Shown here in pieces: positions 23,609-24,864 of a stretch of DNA of 24,864 nt (position 1 is its first letter; every line of letters starts with the position of its first letter). The notes beneath the pieces are model-generated. The model was not told the origin of the DNA. It did no database searches and saw nothing but the letters and a program-made list of their open reading frames with translations. Origin of the DNA: Algorimicrobium sp002414705 (GTDB lineage: Bacteria; Bacteroidota; Bacteroidia; Flavobacteriales; Flavobacteriaceae); contig CAXAUF010000045.1 of NCBI GenBank assembly GCA_963972425.1, forward strand, positions 1 through 24,864, written 5' to 3'. A program made the translations under genes and the position numbers.

Positions 23609-24514
23609 ATGAAGCTCACCATTTTAGGCTGTTACAGCGCTACACCAAGAACGGACACTAACCCTACCGCTCAAGTTCTGGAAATAAATAATCATCTATT
23701 TTTAATAGATTGTGGTGAGGGTACTCAAGTTGAATTACGTCGAAACAAAATAAAATTCGCTAGAATTAAACACATTTTTATTTCGCATTTACATGGCGAT
23801 CATTTTTTTGGTCTCGTTGGTTTAATTTCAACATTTCGCTTACTAACTCGTAAAACCGAATTACATATTTATGGACCCAAAGGTTTAAAGGATATAATAA
23901 CACTTCAAATGAAGTTGGCAGAATCTTGGACAAATTATCCGCTTATTTTTCATGAACTAACCTCAAAGAAATCCGAACTAATTTTTGAAGATGATAAAGT
24001 AGAAGTACACACGATTCCTTTAGATCATCGGATTTACACAAATGGTTTTCTATTTAAAGAAAAGCCAGGCGAACGCAAACTAGACATGAATGCTGTTTTA
24101 AATGCAGATATTGATGTAGCATATTACCGAAAACTAAAACAAGGTTTTGATGTGGAAAACAAACAAGGTCTTACGGTTTCAAATCAAACTGTTACTAAAG
24201 CTCCAATAAAACCAAAAAGTTATGCGTTTTGTAGCGATACCGCTTATTCGGAAGCTATCGTCCCAATTATTAAAGGTGTCGATTTACTCTATCACGAATC
24301 CACATTTTTAGAAAAACATGAACAATTAGCAGCTCCAACCAAACATAGTACAGCTAAACAAGCTGCTAGTATTGCTAAACAAGCAGGAGTAGGGATGTTG
24401 CTTTTAGGACATTATTCTACACGTTATGATAATTTAAAAGATTTTAAATTAGAAGCAGAAACTATTTTTGAGTCTGTAGCTTTAGCAAGAGATGGTAAAG
24501 AAATTACGTTTTAA
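23609..24514 (+). CDS. rnz: Ribonuclease Z (tRNA 3'-endonuclease)
   Basis: This 301-residue metallo-beta-lactamase-fold enzyme cleaves pre-tRNA 3' trailers. It starts MKLTILGCYSATPR. The zinc ligands are H60, H62, D64 and H65 in SHLHGDHFFGL, then H140 (PLDHR), D210 (FCSDTAYSE) and H268 (LGHYSTRY). The exosite-like region AESWTNYPLIFHEL lies between about 104 and 117. HESTF (229-233) and HSTAKQAA (246-253) are also conserved. The length fits the short bacterial form. No intrinsic terminator separates it from the STAS-like gene upstream, so it may belong to the same transcript, although the 71-bp gap could hold its own promoter. Its last 11 bases overlap the 3' end of a decayed gene on the opposite strand. 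Confidence 0.96.
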   Translation: MKLTILGCYSATPRTDTNPTAQVLEINNHLFLIDCGEGTQVELRRNKIKFARIKHIFISHLHGDHFFGLVGLISTFRLLTRKTELHIYGPKGLKDIITLQMKLAESWTNYPLIFHELTSKKSELIFEDDKVEVHTIPLDHRIYTNGFLFKEKPGERKLDMNAVLNADIDVAYYRKLKQGFDVENKQGLTVSNQTVTKAPIKPKSYAFCSDTAYSEAIVPIIKGVDLLYHESTFLEKHEQLAAPTKHSTAKQAASIAKQAGVGMLLLGHYSTRYDNLKDFKLEAETIFESVALARDGKEITF

Positions 24515-24864
24515 ATTCTTTCAAGTTTTGCATCCAAAAAATAGCTTCTTCAAGACTTCAGCAACGTTTAATTCTGTTTGTAGAAAATTGTTTTTTTAAT
24601 GTTGCATTTTTGTATCCAAAATCATCTATATAACAATGGTTGATGCTATAATAAACCCATATTGTTTATTAAATTTTGTCCTTAAATTAGGATCTACGGA
24701 GTAATTATTTATGCGATTTGTAAAATGCTCAATTCTAAAATATGGCCTGTAAAAATCGATTAAATGGGTTGATATTTTTTGAATTTTTTCCCAATCAAAA
24801 TGAATATCTTCAGTATTCTCGGCAATAACATAATTATCAAAAAGGTAATAAACAATATGGGTTT
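24504..24864 (-). pseudogene. Decayed gene of unknown function, C-terminal part (5' end outside window)
   Basis: On the minus strand the frame entering from the window edge stays open for 78 codons (including HFDWEKIQKISTHLIDFYRP and YSVDPNLRTKFNK) to a TAG at 24626-24628, with no internal ATG. Restoring one A in each of three short A-runs (near 24669, 24577 and 24556) gives a continuous reading. After the first the protein continues TIWVYYSINHCYIDDFGYKN and ATLKKTIFYK. After the second it reads TELNVAE, and after the third SLEEAIFWMQNLKEFKT, to a TAA at 24504-24506. The restored segments are protein-like, so I read it as one gene with three single-base deletions. I do not recognise the family. 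Independent sequencing error in homopolymers is the alternative, though other genes in the window are intact. Confidence 0.65.
24653..24864. repeat. Perfect 19-bp inverted repeat with 174-bp spacer at the window edge
   Basis: The arm aaacccatattgtttatta (24653-24671) is the exact reverse complement of 24846-24864. The second arm ends at the last base of the window, so the repeat may extend further. It does not extend inward. Both arms lie inside the decayed minus-strand gene. Confidence 0.85.

Overview
The window looks like chromosomal core DNA of a member of the Flavobacteriaceae (phylum Bacteroidota). The evidence is the low GC content, lack of clear Shine-Dalgarno sites, promoters of the TTG-N20-TAnnTTTG type, a 6S-Flavo-like RNA between zapA and rny, a type IX secretion gene (porQ) fused end-to-end with cmk, and many lipoproteins and small outer-membrane beta-barrels with Bacteroidota-type signal peptides. 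No tRNA, rRNA, CRISPR array, complete insertion sequence or prophage was seen.

Layout. 1-2.1 kb: 3' end of zapA, a 6S RNA, and rny (RNase Y). 2.1-6.0 kb: xerD on the minus strand, three tandem paralogous outer-membrane proteins, aroQ, and a fourth beta-barrel gene broken by an exact 16-bp tandem duplication. 6.1-8.7 kb, minus strand: lpdA, a DinB/DUF1572-like protein and an exported MsrB. 8.8-11.9 kb, plus strand: an M48 lipoprotein protease, a UMF1-type MFS transporter, and a lipoprotein with two four-cysteine repeats. 12.0-15.0 kb, minus strand: a compact operon of ECF sigma factor, membrane protein (probable anti-sigma), and two exported repeat proteins (DUF4097-like and DUF2807). 15.2-19.5 kb: lon, then porQ-cmk. 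19.6-21.6 kb: rpsA with a clear promoter and a structured leader. 21.7-24.5 kb: pyrR-pyrB with a small STAS-like gene, then rnz. 24.5 kb to the end: the decayed 3' end of a minus-strand gene that carries three restorable single-base deletions and an exact 19-bp inverted repeat.

How the genes work together. Most are housekeeping: RNA turnover and processing (rny, rnz), translation (rpsA), nucleotide synthesis (pyrR, pyrB, cmk), the shikimate pathway (aroQ), 2-oxo acid dehydrogenases (lpdA), proteolysis (lon) and chromosome dimer resolution (xerD). The accessory interest lies in envelope genes: the beta-barrel array inserted at the xerD/aroQ boundary and the sigma/anti-sigma/repeat-protein operon. 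I found no clear new defence or mobile system. The best leads are the sigma-controlled repeat-protein operon, the duplication-broken beta-barrel gene, the rpsA leader, the inverted repeat before lon, and the decaying locus at the right edge.
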